NCBI GenBank assembly: GCA_903840355.1
Contig: CAIMFJ010000007.1
Coordinates: 1-64,000, forward strand
Source of the DNA: an uncultured Opitutia bacterium
GTDB taxonomy: Bacteria; Verrucomicrobiota; Verrucomicrobiia; Opitutales; UBA953
Length of the DNA: 64,000 nucleotides
Direction: 5' to 3'
Position numbers and translations under genes: made by a program. The notes beneath the pieces were generated by a model. It was not told the DNA's origin. It did no database searches and saw nothing but the letters and a program-made list of their open reading frames with translations. Positions 8,787-17,539 of the stretch are shown here, piece by piece (position 1 is the stretch's first letter; each line of letters starts with the position of its first letter).

Positions 8787-10400
8787 TTATTTTTCGTTGT
8801 TTTTGGCGGTTCCGACAAAGGGTGGACGTTCAAAGGTCAGGCCATCGCCTAAGACGCGCGGGTCGCCCGCCTCCCGTAAGGTTTGCAAGAGTTGTTGGGC
8901 TAGGGCCTCGCGGATTTTTTGGTAGGCGGGGTCTTGGGCGACGTTCTTGGTTTGTTCGGGGTCGCGTTTTAGGTCGAACAGTTCCTCGCCAGGACGGAGG
9001 GCGAAGGCGAGGTTGTACTGCCATTGCCATTGTGGGTTATCGAATTGATCCACGAGCCAGGCTTTCGAAGGGCTGGCATCCATGTCGGCAAAAGCGGTGT
9101 AGGTGTTGCGTTCGATTTTTTCTCGTCCCGGGAAGTCTTGGCGACTGGTGAAGTTCGGTTGACCTAAAGGCCAACGGTCAGGAGCAAAATTGCGGACGTA
9201 TAAGAACTCTTGGGTGCGCAAGGCCCGTTGCGGGTAGGGTAAGTTGCCTGGGCGAGCGAAGGCGACATGCCGTTCGCGTCCTGTCACTACCCACGTGCGA
9301 GTGGGGTCGATTTGCCCCGAGTGTTTCGCCCAGAGCAGCGGCGCAAAACTTTTGCCGTTCATCACCGCGGGCGGGGTGACGCCGCCGAGTTCTAAAAAAG
9401 TCGGAGCTAAGTCCATCAAGTTGATCAGGTCGTCGACGACGCGTCCCGCTTTGATGCCAGGGCCCCAAGCGATGAGGGGTACGCGGACGCCAAAGTCATA
9501 CAGATTGCATTTGCCTGCGGGGACGCCGGGCATCCCGTGGTCGCCACTGATGATAATAATCGTTTGCTCTAATTGCCCTTGGGCAGCGAGTTCTTGCAGT
9601 AATTCACCTACCCCCGCATCCCACGCTTGGACCTCGCCCATGTAATCGGCGAAGTCCGCCCGGATTTCAGGAACGTCGGGAATGAACGAAGGAAGTTTCC
9701 CTTTAAGGTCATCGGGGTTGATGCCCCAGAGTGCTTGCCCGGAATTTTTTTCGTAGGGGCGGTGGGTTAGCGTCGGACCGAACCAAAAACAAAAAGGTTG
9801 GTCGGCAGGTTTAGCTTTTAAGAAAGTCCGAAAGTTTTCGCGGATTTGGCCGAGTAGTTTGGCCTGAGCTTGCGGCCAAGTAGCGCCTTCCTTGACGAGT
9901 TGCGTGGCACTACTGGAAAAACGATTATAGGCCCGACCGGCTTTTTCATAGGCATATTGCTGTCCGCCATAGGGAGCGTCGGCGGGCGTGCCGGGACTCC
10001 ACACTTTATAACTTTTTCCTAAGTGATAACCCGCATCGCGTAAGAGCAAGGGGTAGGTAGGAATCCGGCTATCCCAGTGGGCGCCTTGCAAAATTGCTCC
10101 TAAGCCCGTGCGGAAAAAATATTGGCCGGAGAGGAGGGAACTGCGACAGGGCGTGCAACTGGGGGCGGTGACAAAGGCGTTGCGAAAAATGACCCCTTCA
10201 TGGGCTAAGCGATCGAGGTGCGGCGTTTTTAAAACCTGATTGATACTTGGCGTGTGATCTAACTCGTCATACACGTGCGCATACCGGCCCCAATCATCGG
10301 CAAAAAGGAAAAGGATATTGGGTCGGGTAGGGGCAGCGAGGGCGACACCTGTGTAGCAAAGACTTCCCAGCCAGAAGAGGTAGTAGGCGATGCGGTGCAT
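8787..10400 (-). CDS. Secreted sulfatase (family S1, CTPCR type)
   Basis: Type I sulfatase, predicted to hydrolyse sulfate esters or sulfamates on polysaccharides in the periplasm or outside the cell. A signal peptide is present (ALAAPTRP region near residue 25). NILFLFADDWG gives the two metal aspartates. The formylglycine signature is SCTPCRSSLLSG, where the first Cys would become formylglycine. SGDHGMPG near the middle is the usual Asp-His metal pair. At 537 residues the length is normal. Only 3 bp separate it from the second sulfatase upstream, so the pair is probably co-transcribed. The substrate cannot be read from sequence. The second Cys in CTPCR, replacing the common Ser, is unusual but still fits C-x-P-x-R. 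Confidence 0.92.
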   Translation of the reverse strand: MHRIAYYLFWLGSLCYTGVALAAPTRPNILFLFADDWGRYAHVYDELDHTPSINQVLKTPHLDRLAHEGVIFRNAFVTAPSCTPCRSSLLSGQYFFRTGLGAILQGAHWDSRIPTYPLLLRDAGYHLGKSYKVWSPGTPADAPYGGQQYAYEKAGRAYNRFSSSATQLVKEGATWPQAQAKLLGQIRENFRTFLKAKPADQPFCFWFGPTLTHRPYEKNSGQALWGINPDDLKGKLPSFIPDVPEIRADFADYMGEVQAWDAGVGELLQELAAQGQLEQTIIIISGDHGMPGVPAGKCNLYDFGVRVPLIAWGPGIKAGRVVDDLINLMDLAPTFLELGGVTPPAVMNGKSFAPLLWAKHSGQIDPTRTWVVTGRERHVAFARPGNLPYPQRALRTQEFLYVRNFAPDRWPLGQPNFTSRQDFPGREKIERNTYTAFADMDASPSKAWLVDQFDNPQWQWQYNLAFALRPGEELFDLKRDPEQTKNVAQDPAYQKIREALAQQLLQTLREAGDPRVLGDGLTFERPPFVGTAKNNEK

Positions 10401-10403
10401 GGT

Positions 10404-11954
10404 TTATTTCACGGGCTCTTTTTCAAAGTCGGTCGGCAAGACCCAACCGGTGGTGAGTTTTTCGCCGCGCAGGTAGCGTTCGTAGAAATGAAGATTTTTA
10501 GTATCAGCGGTGGGGAAGGCTTCGTAGTCGGCTCCATGCCCGAGGGCTCGCCAGTCGCCTCCTTGACGTAATTCTTCCCACATTTGCAGGTGAAAACTTG
10601 CCAGCTTACTTTGCTGCGTGGGGTCGGTGGCGAGGTTGGTGACGCAGTCGGGATCCGTCTGGAGATTGTAGAGTTCGACTTGCGGCCGTAAGCCGAAGCA
10701 GAGTTGCCAATAGGGGTCGTGGCCGTTTTGCCGGTGGGCTTCTAAGATAAAGGTTTTAGAAGGACTGCCGTCGGTATCTAAATACCCGGTCTCAGGATTG
10801 CCCGCCGGCCAGCGGCTGGGTTCGGTGTTTTCTAAGTAGAGAAAATGCTCCCGGACTAAACCCCGAATGGGATAGCCCGCATCGTGCGGCCGCCCGATGT
10901 CGTTGCGTTCGCGGCCGATGAGGACGTGGTCGCGGTGGGTCGGGGTTTCACGGAAAACATCGAAGAGGCTTTGGCCGCTCAACGGGGCTAAGGGCGTGCG
11001 GCTGGCTTCGAGGCCCGCGGCTTGGAGAAAGGTGGGGACGAAGTCGGTGAAGCTGACAAAATCTTCGACGATGCGACCGGGGTGTTGGATGCCGCGTGGC
11101 CAACGCACGGCTAAGGGCAGGTGATTGGTGGCTTCGTAGGCCTGACCTTTCACGCGCGGGAAGGGCATGCCGTTGTCGCTGGTGACAATCACGAGGGTTT
11201 GATCTAAAACCCCCGCCTGCTCGAGTAAGGATAAGATTTTACCCAAATGGGCATCCGCATGTTCTACTTCTAAGGCATAATCGAGTAAGTCGGTGCGGAT
11301 GACGTCGTTGTCGGGCAGATAACCTGGCACGTGGTCGATGTCGGAAGTTTTTTTGCCCGCGACGCGCGTGCCACTGCCGTATTCATAGTCGCGATGCGGT
11401 TCGGCGGGGCCGAGCCAGAAAAACCAAGGTTGTTGGGGCGAGGTTTGCTGGAGGAAGGTCGCAAAATTGGCGGCGTAATCCACGTCGCTCATCCCGGTCG
11501 CTGGCGGCTTGGTATGAATCTTATTAAACATTTGTCCCGCGAGGTTGCGCGGTTGGCCGTTGGTTAAGAGCGCGCGGCCCGGCGCCCACACTTTACCGCA
11601 CGAAGCATACTGGTAGCCCGCTTGTTGCGTGAGCACTTCGGGGAAGACTTTTAATTCAGGCGGAAAAATGCACTGGTGATTGGCAGCCGCTCCTAATTGC
11701 CAAGGGTAGCGTCCGGTCATGATACACGAGCGTGAAGGCGTGCATTTACCCGTGGGCGTGTAGGCCTGGGTAAAGAGCAAACCCTCGCGAGCGACGCGGT
11801 CGAAGTTTGGGGTTTTAACCCAACGACACCCATAGGCACCGGCATGCCCCATGCCCCAATCATCTAAAATATAAAAAAGAATATTCGGTCGCTCCAGCGG
11901 CGGGGCGGCCACGAGCGTTGACAGGAATAAGCAACTGCAAACGAACCAGCGCAT
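10404..11954 (-). CDS. Secreted sulfatase (family S1, CTPSR type)
   Basis: Second type I sulfatase, 516 residues, with an N-terminal signal peptide (FVCSCLFLSTLVAAPP). It has the metal-binding NILFYILDDWG and the canonical formylglycine signature GKCTPSRSCIMTGRYP, followed by TSDNGMPFPR in the usual position of the later metal residues. It is related to the next gene downstream but clearly diverged, consistent with an old duplication and different substrates. It lies 66 bp after the multicopper oxidase stop and is probably the first sulfatase of a sulfatase-sulfatase-peptidase operon. A formylglycine-generating or anaerobic maturing enzyme would be required and is not in this window. Confidence 0.93.
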   Translation of the reverse strand: MRWFVCSCLFLSTLVAAPPLERPNILFYILDDWGMGHAGAYGCRWVKTPNFDRVAREGLLFTQAYTPTGKCTPSRSCIMTGRYPWQLGAAANHQCIFPPELKVFPEVLTQQAGYQYASCGKVWAPGRALLTNGQPRNLAGQMFNKIHTKPPATGMSDVDYAANFATFLQQTSPQQPWFFWLGPAEPHRDYEYGSGTRVAGKKTSDIDHVPGYLPDNDVIRTDLLDYALEVEHADAHLGKILSLLEQAGVLDQTLVIVTSDNGMPFPRVKGQAYEATNHLPLAVRWPRGIQHPGRIVEDFVSFTDFVPTFLQAAGLEASRTPLAPLSGQSLFDVFRETPTHRDHVLIGRERNDIGRPHDAGYPIRGLVREHFLYLENTEPSRWPAGNPETGYLDTDGSPSKTFILEAHRQNGHDPYWQLCFGLRPQVELYNLQTDPDCVTNLATDPTQQSKLASFHLQMWEELRQGGDWRALGHGADYEAFPTADTKNLHFYERYLRGEKLTTGWVLPTDFEKEPVK

Positions 11955-12020
11955 CGGAGGGGGTTAACGCACGCTAAGCCTTGGCCCAGCGGAGGCAACG
12001 GTGGAGACGTCGGTGCGGGC

Positions 12021-14231
12021 TTATTTTAAGGGGCAACCGGAGGTTAATTCAGTCGGGGCTCCCGTGAAGGAGAGCTTCTTGTCCGTGGTGCGACCTAATT
12101 GGGCCAAGCTGGCGCTGAGTTCTTGGAGAATGCCGGCACTGTAGCCGGGGTTGGCCTTGGTGATGAGGCCGTTGGGCGCTACCAACACGGTGCCGGCACT
12201 GCGTTCGGCTCGATAGGCCGTACTCACGTTGCCGTCGGGATCTGCAATGACAGGGAAGTTCGGGCCAACGGTTTGGGTCCAAGCCGCGGCGGTGGCGTCG
12301 TCGGCATTGATCACGCCCAAGACTTTCGCACTGCCGGCGTAGGCTTGTTGGAGTTGATTGATAAAGACCGCCGCGTCGCGAGAGCACGGACATTCTTTTT
12401 CAATGAAGTAGAGCAAGAGTGGCTGACCCGCGGCGTAGCTGGTGTTCGTCACGGTGCGGCCTTGGGCATCTTGCCAACTGAAGGGGGCGGCTTGCGTTTG
12501 CGTGAGTTGCGCGGCGACTTTGATCAACTGGGCGGTGAGGGGGTGTTCCGTTTTGGCACGAAAGCGAATGGTGCCGTCTTTCTCGCGCTTAATTCCCTCG
12601 GGATTCGCGGAGACTAAGAACTGTCCCATCATCCCGCCATCTTCATGGTTCGCCATGTGGCAGTGATACATGAAGGGGTCGGTGTCGCTGGCGAAATCTT
12701 CAAATTTGGCGACGAGCGTGACCCACCCACCGCGCGGCAGGTAAGCGGTGTCTTTCCAGCCTTGTTCAAACTCGGGCACGGTACCGTCGCTGCGGGCAAT
12801 GATTTTAAATTGCACGTCGTGCACGTGGAAGGAGTGACCAAAAATATTATTATTGGTGATGGTCCAGGTTTCGGTGGCTCCGAGCTTCACCACGAAATTA
12901 TTCTGGTGCATGTCGAAGGACTTGCCATCGAACTTAAAGAACGGCCGGCCGTCGGTAACGCTGATTTGACGCTTGGCGCTGGCCTCCGCTGCCACAGGGA
13001 AGTGGTTGGTTTTGAGCGTTGCGGGGAGTTGCGTGATGCGCGGGTTGGTGGCGTTGCTGATGAGGCAGTGCAGCACCCGGAAATCTTTATTATTTAAGAG
13101 ACTCCCATTGGCCCCGCCTTGATCGGGCTCGCCGCCCGGAAAACCAAAACTCTGATTGGAGTTATACGCCATGAGGTCGAAACTCGAGCCAGGTTTGTCG
13201 GCACTGAGGTCGACTAAGATTTCCGCCCGTTCTCCGACCATCAACCGAATCCGTTTCAGCGGAATGGGTTTGTCGACCAAGCCCCCATCGGTGGTGATTA
13301 AATAAAACGGCCGTTGGTCGCTAAATCCTAAAATATAACCGCGTTCGATTTCGGCGTTCAGAATGCGGAGGCGCACCCACTGGGCGGGTAGTTTGGTTTG
13401 GGCGTCCATGACGCCATTCACGAGCCCGTAGTCGCCGTATTTATCGTTATCGCCAGCGTAGGTGAATTGGTTGCTGTTGTTAAAGCGACGACTCGTGAGC
13501 ACCAACGGAATATCATCGACGCCGTAGGTGCGGGGGAGGGCGAGTTTGGCTTCTTCCGCGTCGCGGATGATGATTAACCCCGTGGCCCCAAGGGCCATTT
13601 GCTTCTGCGTGGTTTCGTGCGGGTGCGGGTGATACCAGTAAGTGCCGGCGTTATTTTTAACGATCCAACTCGGCGTCCAAGTCGCGCCTGCGGCGATCAC
13701 TTGATGCGGCCCGCCATCGGTGAGCGCGGGGAGGTGCAAGCCATGCCAATGGACGGTGGTGGGTTCGGTATAATTATTTTTAAAATTAATCTGCACCTTT
13801 TCGCCTTGGTTGAAGACCAACGTCGGCCCCATGAAATTAGCCCCGTTGTAGCCGAGTGTTGGCGTGGCAGTTTCGGCATACTTCATCGTCCCCGCCGCTA
13901 AGGTGAGGTTGTAGTTTGGTCCCGTGAGCAGGGGCGGAATCCAGAGGTCTTTGAGCGTGTGCTCCGTGATGACTTTGCCGGAGGGGCCGCGTCGGCCCCC
14001 GCCGGGTCCGCCAGGTCCGCCGCCGGGAGGACCATCGGGACGACCTCGGCCAGGCGGGCCGCCTTTGCCAGGGCCAGGAGGTCCGTCGTTATTGCCGTCG
14101 CGGGGGCGCGGGGGCCGGCCGGGGTTATTAGGATCGTCGGCCTGTTGTCCTGCCAAGGGGGCAGACGAAAACACCACCAGCATCGCTAAGACCGCGACGA
14201 CGAGGCCGAGCCAACGCCAAGTGAACTTCAT
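12021..14231 (-). CDS. Multicopper oxidase fused to a C-terminal thioredoxin-fold domain
   Basis: Exported three-cupredoxin oxidase of 736 residues. Residues 1-30 are a signal peptide. Residues 34-86 are a Gly/Pro/Arg/Asp-rich linker. All four copper motifs are present: HWHGLH (161-166), WYHPHPH (199-205), HSFHVH (466-471) and HCHMANHEDGGMM (523-535), the last giving a type 1 site with an axial Met. After residue 560 the cupredoxin part ends. Residues 584-712 resemble a redoxin/AhpC-TSA domain: PLLLYFIEKECPCSRD with Cys614 and Cys616, then GVINADD and FPVIADPDGNVSTAYR. Metal or phenol oxidation coupled to thiol chemistry is an inference. It could act as a cuprous oxidase or manganese oxidase; the substrate is not readable. 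No Shine-Dalgarno motif precedes the ATG. Confidence 0.9.
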   Translation of the reverse strand: MKFTWRWLGLVVAVLAMLVVFSSAPLAGQQADDPNNPGRPPRPRDGNNDGPPGPGKGGPPGRGRPDGPPGGGPGGPGGGRRGPSGKVITEHTLKDLWIPPLLTGPNYNLTLAAGTMKYAETATPTLGYNGANFMGPTLVFNQGEKVQINFKNNYTEPTTVHWHGLHLPALTDGGPHQVIAAGATWTPSWIVKNNAGTYWYHPHPHETTQKQMALGATGLIIIRDAEEAKLALPRTYGVDDIPLVLTSRRFNNSNQFTYAGDNDKYGDYGLVNGVMDAQTKLPAQWVRLRILNAEIERGYILGFSDQRPFYLITTDGGLVDKPIPLKRIRLMVGERAEILVDLSADKPGSSFDLMAYNSNQSFGFPGGEPDQGGANGSLLNNKDFRVLHCLISNATNPRITQLPATLKTNHFPVAAEASAKRQISVTDGRPFFKFDGKSFDMHQNNFVVKLGATETWTITNNNIFGHSFHVHDVQFKIIARSDGTVPEFEQGWKDTAYLPRGGWVTLVAKFEDFASDTDPFMYHCHMANHEDGGMMGQFLVSANPEGIKREKDGTIRFRAKTEHPLTAQLIKVAAQLTQTQAAPFSWQDAQGRTVTNTSYAAGQPLLLYFIEKECPCSRDAAVFINQLQQAYAGSAKVLGVINADDATAAAWTQTVGPNFPVIADPDGNVSTAYRAERSAGTVLVAPNGLITKANPGYSAGILQELSASLAQLGRTTDKKLSFTGAPTELTSGCPLK

Positions 14232-14245
14232 GGTCTAATCATAAC

Positions 14246-14280
14246 AAACCCCGCCTTAATTGGACATTAAGACGGGGTTT
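14246..14280 (-). terminator. Terminator-like hairpin after the DUF1080 gene
   Basis: A 15-bp stem with one mismatch (AAACCCCG...CGGGGTTT) and a 5-base loop lies between the DUF1080 stop and the oxidase start. On the minus strand it is followed by TTTGTTATG, a weak U-tract. Confidence 0.65.
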
Positions 14281-14302
14281 GGGAGCGAGTTAACCTGACG
14301 AC

Positions 14303-15727
14303 TTATTTGCTTAAATCGTGCAGCTTCACGTTCTTGAACCAGACTTCGTCGCCGTGCTCTTGGAGCAAGATGTGGCCTTCTTCCCACTCGCCGAAACCTT
14401 TACCATACTTGGGATCGGAGTACTTGCTGAGCTTCACGAGCTGACGGAATTCGTCGGTGTGACGGTTATACGACACGACCAAGCGACCGTTGAGCCAGTG
14501 TTCGACGTGGTTGCCATCGCTGATCACGTAAGCGTTGTTCCATTCGCCAATCGGATTCACGCGCTTGTTTTGAGCGGTGATTAAATCGTAGAGCGAACCG
14601 CAAGTACGGTTGCCATTACGACCTAACTTGGCGTCAGGGTGGACGGCGTCATCGAGCATTTGGAATTCAGGACCAAACGCCGAACCTGCACCTTTGTTGA
14701 GGTCAGGCTGGACATAGTATTTTAAACCGCTGTTCGCCCCGGTGGTTAATTTGAAGTCTACGCTGACTTCGAACTTCTTGTACTGCTTAAGGGTGACGAT
14801 GTCACCGGCAGCAGCCGATTCCTTGCCACCCGAGGAGGCCGTGCGGAGCGTGCCGTCCACGACGGACCAACCCGATTGCGGGAAGTTCGGACCCTTGGCG
14901 GAGCGCCAGCCTTCGTGCGTCTTACCATCAAAGAGCAAGACCCAGCCATCTGCTTTTTCCGTGGCACTGAGAGTGTTGTCGGTAATCGGCGTAATATTGA
15001 CGTTACGGAATTGGACCGTAGCCCCCGCGACGTCTTTGTTCTTACCAATGCCGTGCACTTGGAAGGCGATGAAGCCCGTCAAGTAGCCATCGTCGCGCAC
15101 GTCCACGCGCTGCTCGCCATTGAGCCAGGTGCGGATGCGGTTGCCGTTGGCTTCAACTTTAACGTGATTCCACTCGCCGACTTTCGTCAGACGACGACCT
15201 TGTTCTGAGAAACTGACCGAGTCACCACCGCCAAAACCAGGGACGACCCAGCCGCGACGGCCTTCTTCGTAGAGACCCGCCGTCCACTGACGAGGCTTCT
15301 TGTCGACGGAGTTGAGGTTCTTGGTGTTGGTGTCGATTTCAGCCTGATAGCCATGCACGCGGCCCGCGGGAACCTTGGCGGTCTTGCCCTTGGCATCGGT
15401 GTAGGTGACGTCGTGGTCGAACGCGTGCGAACGGATTTGCACGCCCGAGTTCAAGCGCTCGTCGTCGAGGAAGTCATACTCCAAGACGAAATTGCCGTAC
15501 TCTTGGTCAGTGGCTAAGAAGCTGTTGGGAACGTCGACAACTGCGGTGCCCGTGAGGATGCCGTTGTTGTAAGCGTATTGGGCTTTGCCGCCTTTAATGG
15601 AGAAGCCCGTGAGGTCTTTGCCGTTGAAGAGCGGTTGGCTGTCGCTGGCGCTGTTCACGCTTTGGCAGGCCACAAAACTGAGGCCACAGAGCGATAAACA
15701 CGCGAGGGTGGTGAGGGTTTTTTTCAT
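14303..15727 (-). CDS. Lipoprotein with two DUF1080 domains
   Basis: Outer-surface or periplasmic lipoprotein: the start MKKTLTTLACLSLCG is followed by a lipobox-like SFVAC. Two concanavalin-like DUF1080 (3-keto-disaccharide hydrolase) domains follow, roughly residues 30-240 (LFNGKDLTGFSIKGG) and 265-474 (LLFDGKTHEGWRSAKG), each ending in a VWFKNV- or VQFRNV-type strand. DUF1080 proteins bind or cleave carbohydrates, and some hydrolyse 3-keto-glycosides made by Gfo/Idh-type oxidation. The gene just upstream encodes such an oxidoreductase, which supports that reading. The ATG at 15727 is preferred. A start at 15763 would lie inside the terminator stem of the upstream gene and delay the signal peptide. 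Confidence 0.88.
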   Translation of the reverse strand: MKKTLTTLACLSLCGLSFVACQSVNSASDSQPLFNGKDLTGFSIKGGKAQYAYNNGILTGTAVVDVPNSFLATDQEYGNFVLEYDFLDDERLNSGVQIRSHAFDHDVTYTDAKGKTAKVPAGRVHGYQAEIDTNTKNLNSVDKKPRQWTAGLYEEGRRGWVVPGFGGGDSVSFSEQGRRLTKVGEWNHVKVEANGNRIRTWLNGEQRVDVRDDGYLTGFIAFQVHGIGKNKDVAGATVQFRNVNITPITDNTLSATEKADGWVLLFDGKTHEGWRSAKGPNFPQSGWSVVDGTLRTASSGGKESAAAGDIVTLKQYKKFEVSVDFKLTTGANSGLKYYVQPDLNKGAGSAFGPEFQMLDDAVHPDAKLGRNGNRTCGSLYDLITAQNKRVNPIGEWNNAYVISDGNHVEHWLNGRLVVSYNRHTDEFRQLVKLSKYSDPKYGKGFGEWEEGHILLQEHGDEVWFKNVKLHDLSK

Positions 15728-15740
15728 GAGTTTTGGATTT

Positions 15741-15782
15741 TGGAAATAAAGAAGCGAAGTCACCGGTAGGTGACTTCGCTTC
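15741..15782 (-). terminator. Intrinsic terminator after the Gfo/Idh gene
   Basis: A perfect 14-bp stem (15751-15764 with 15769-15782, GAAGCGAAGTCACC arm) and GGTA loop, followed on the minus strand by TTTATTTCC. It sits 11 bp after the oxidoreductase stop. Confidence 0.88.
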
Positions 15783-15792
15783 TGAAGGTTAA

Positions 15793-17322
15793 TTAAAACG
15801 TGGTGGGGATTTCGAAGCCCTTGCGGCCCGTGCGCTTGGCCACGAGGTCGGCGTTAGCCGCAGCGGCGTTGGCACCGGTGAAGAGTTCCGTCTTCGTGTC
15901 CACCGTGAGGGGTGCACCGAGGATGGCCTTGGTTTCGTCGAGCTTCACGCCGTTCACGCCGAGGTGATCTTGCATGCGCGAGAAAGCTTCAGCGAGACCC
16001 GAGCTGGACTTGATGGCGTCGTTGATTTCGCCCGCGCTCTTCTTCGCGCCTAAGCGGAAGGAGATGTTGGCGGAGTGAACTAAAGCCGTGGACAAGAAGC
16101 ACTCGCGCACGGGGGCGTGAATGTTTTCGGCCGAACCCTTGCGGATGCACTCCACCCAGTTGGCGTGGTGACCCGAAGCGCCGCCGCTTAAGTCGACTTG
16201 TTCAATCGCCTTACCGTAGGACTTCACTTGGTTGCCGTCCTTGTCGTAAACTTGAGCCGAGTTGTAATCGGGCACCACGATGGTGGCGTTTTCGCACTCG
16301 ACGATGATACCGATTTCAGGCGAGCGCTTGAACTTACCGAACTTGTCGGAAGGACCGTCGATCTTGCCATTCGCCGTTAAGCCACGGACTTCCGTGATGA
16401 GCGGAGCGTGGGCGTAATTGTGAATCGAGATGAAGGTGTTGGGCGTTTCGGCGCAATCGGAGTAACCGAAGCGACCGCCCACGGAGACGACTTCCGGAGC
16501 CACTTCATGGGTGTTCAAGAACCAGCGAGCGATATCGATTTCGTGAATCGCTTGGTTGCAAAGGTCGCCACCACCGTAGTTCCAGAACCAGTGCCAATCG
16601 TAGTGCACGGCACCGGTGCTGGTGGTTTCATTCACCTTGTCGGTTTGGTTGCCGCGGATGGATTCTTGGATGTCCGCAGGGCCGTGCCACAAATCGTAAT
16701 CAATGTTGGCAGGGATTTCATGCTTCTTGGCTGGACCAATGGACTTGCGGCGCTTGTAGCAGATGGCGCGAGCGACTTTTACTTTGCCGTACACGCCCGC
16801 GTGCACGTCTTTGATGGCAGCGCGGATGCCTTGCCCCGAGCGGCTTTGCGTACCGGCTTGGACGATGAGCTTATCGAAGTGCTTCGAAGCGGCGACGAGT
16901 TGTTGGCCTTCGAAGATGTTGTGCGAGAGGGGTTTTTCGACGTAGAGGTGCTTGCCCGCTTGTAAGGTCCAGATACCTTGGAGGGCGTGTTGGTGATTCG
17001 GAGAAGCAATCGAGACTGCATCGACTTCGCCGCTTTCCAACATCTTGCGGATGTCGGTGAAGCCCTTGGCGTTCGGGTGGCTCTTCAAACCTTTGGCGAC
17101 CACATCGGAGTCGACATCGCAAAGGGCCGCGATGCGCACGCCTTTGATCTTGCCGAGCTCTTTGAGGTGCTCGGAGCCGCGACTGCGGAAACCGACCACA
17201 CCCACGCGCAAGTCGCCGTTCGCCCCAGAGACCTGGGCGTACGAGCGAGCACTGAGGCCGAGGGCGGCCGCAGCCAAGGCGGAGTTTTTAATGAAGTGAC
17301 GACGATTGAGTGGAGACATCAT
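15793..17322 (-). CDS. Tat-exported Gfo/Idh/MocA family oxidoreductase
   Basis: NAD(P)-dependent sugar oxidoreductase of about 509 residues. The N-terminus NRRHFIKNSALAAAALG is a Tat-type signal, so the enzyme is probably exported folded with its cofactor. The Rossmann fold follows (LRVGVVGFRSRG, IAALCDVD), then VEKPLSHN with the conserved EKP triad. Members of this exported Verrucomicrobia/Planctomycetes group are proposed to oxidise sugars at C3, producing 3-keto sugars for DUF1080 hydrolases such as the gene immediately downstream. The start is taken at the first of two consecutive ATG codons (17322, 17319). The frame extends upstream to 17388 but those residues do not look like a signal sequence. 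Exact substrate unknown. Confidence 0.9.
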   Translation of the reverse strand: MMSPLNRRHFIKNSALAAAALGLSARSYAQVSGANGDLRVGVVGFRSRGSEHLKELGKIKGVRIAALCDVDSDVVAKGLKSHPNAKGFTDIRKMLESGEVDAVSIASPNHQHALQGIWTLQAGKHLYVEKPLSHNIFEGQQLVAASKHFDKLIVQAGTQSRSGQGIRAAIKDVHAGVYGKVKVARAICYKRRKSIGPAKKHEIPANIDYDLWHGPADIQESIRGNQTDKVNETTSTGAVHYDWHWFWNYGGGDLCNQAIHEIDIARWFLNTHEVAPEVVSVGGRFGYSDCAETPNTFISIHNYAHAPLITEVRGLTANGKIDGPSDKFGKFKRSPEIGIIVECENATIVVPDYNSAQVYDKDGNQVKSYGKAIEQVDLSGGASGHHANWVECIRKGSAENIHAPVRECFLSTALVHSANISFRLGAKKSAGEINDAIKSSSGLAEAFSRMQDHLGVNGVKLDETKAILGAPLTVDTKTELFTGANAAAANADLVAKRTGRKGFEIPTTF

Positions 17323-17539
17323 AATGACTGTTGGGGGTAATAGTGCGGAGCATAAGGAGACAGCCGGAAGGTCGAGACTGTTTCCCAATTATTTGCTCAA
17401 TTTTACCGAGTGGCCGTCCAGGAGTGCGGCGGGTGTGGTGACGTGATTTTACGACCTAAGATACTGGAACACAGATACTTAGATTATTATTATGAGCAAA
17501 CCCCGGAGGGGAGCCGCCGGGGTTTGCTGAAGTTTAAGC
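17323..17539. other. Intergenic region upstream of the Gfo/Idh gene
   Basis: This 217-bp stretch holds the terminator at 17495-17528 and probably the promoter of the oxidoreductase gene. No further gene, tRNA or convincing promoter hexamer pair was found. Confidence 0.5.
17487..17528 (-). terminator. Intrinsic terminator after the PA14-cytochrome gene
   Basis: A 12-bp perfect stem (AGCAAACCCCGG at 17495-17506 with CCGGGGTTTGCT at 17517-17528) and a 10-base loop lie 11 bp after the stop. On the minus strand it is followed by an AT-rich stretch rather than a pure U-run. Confidence 0.75.
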
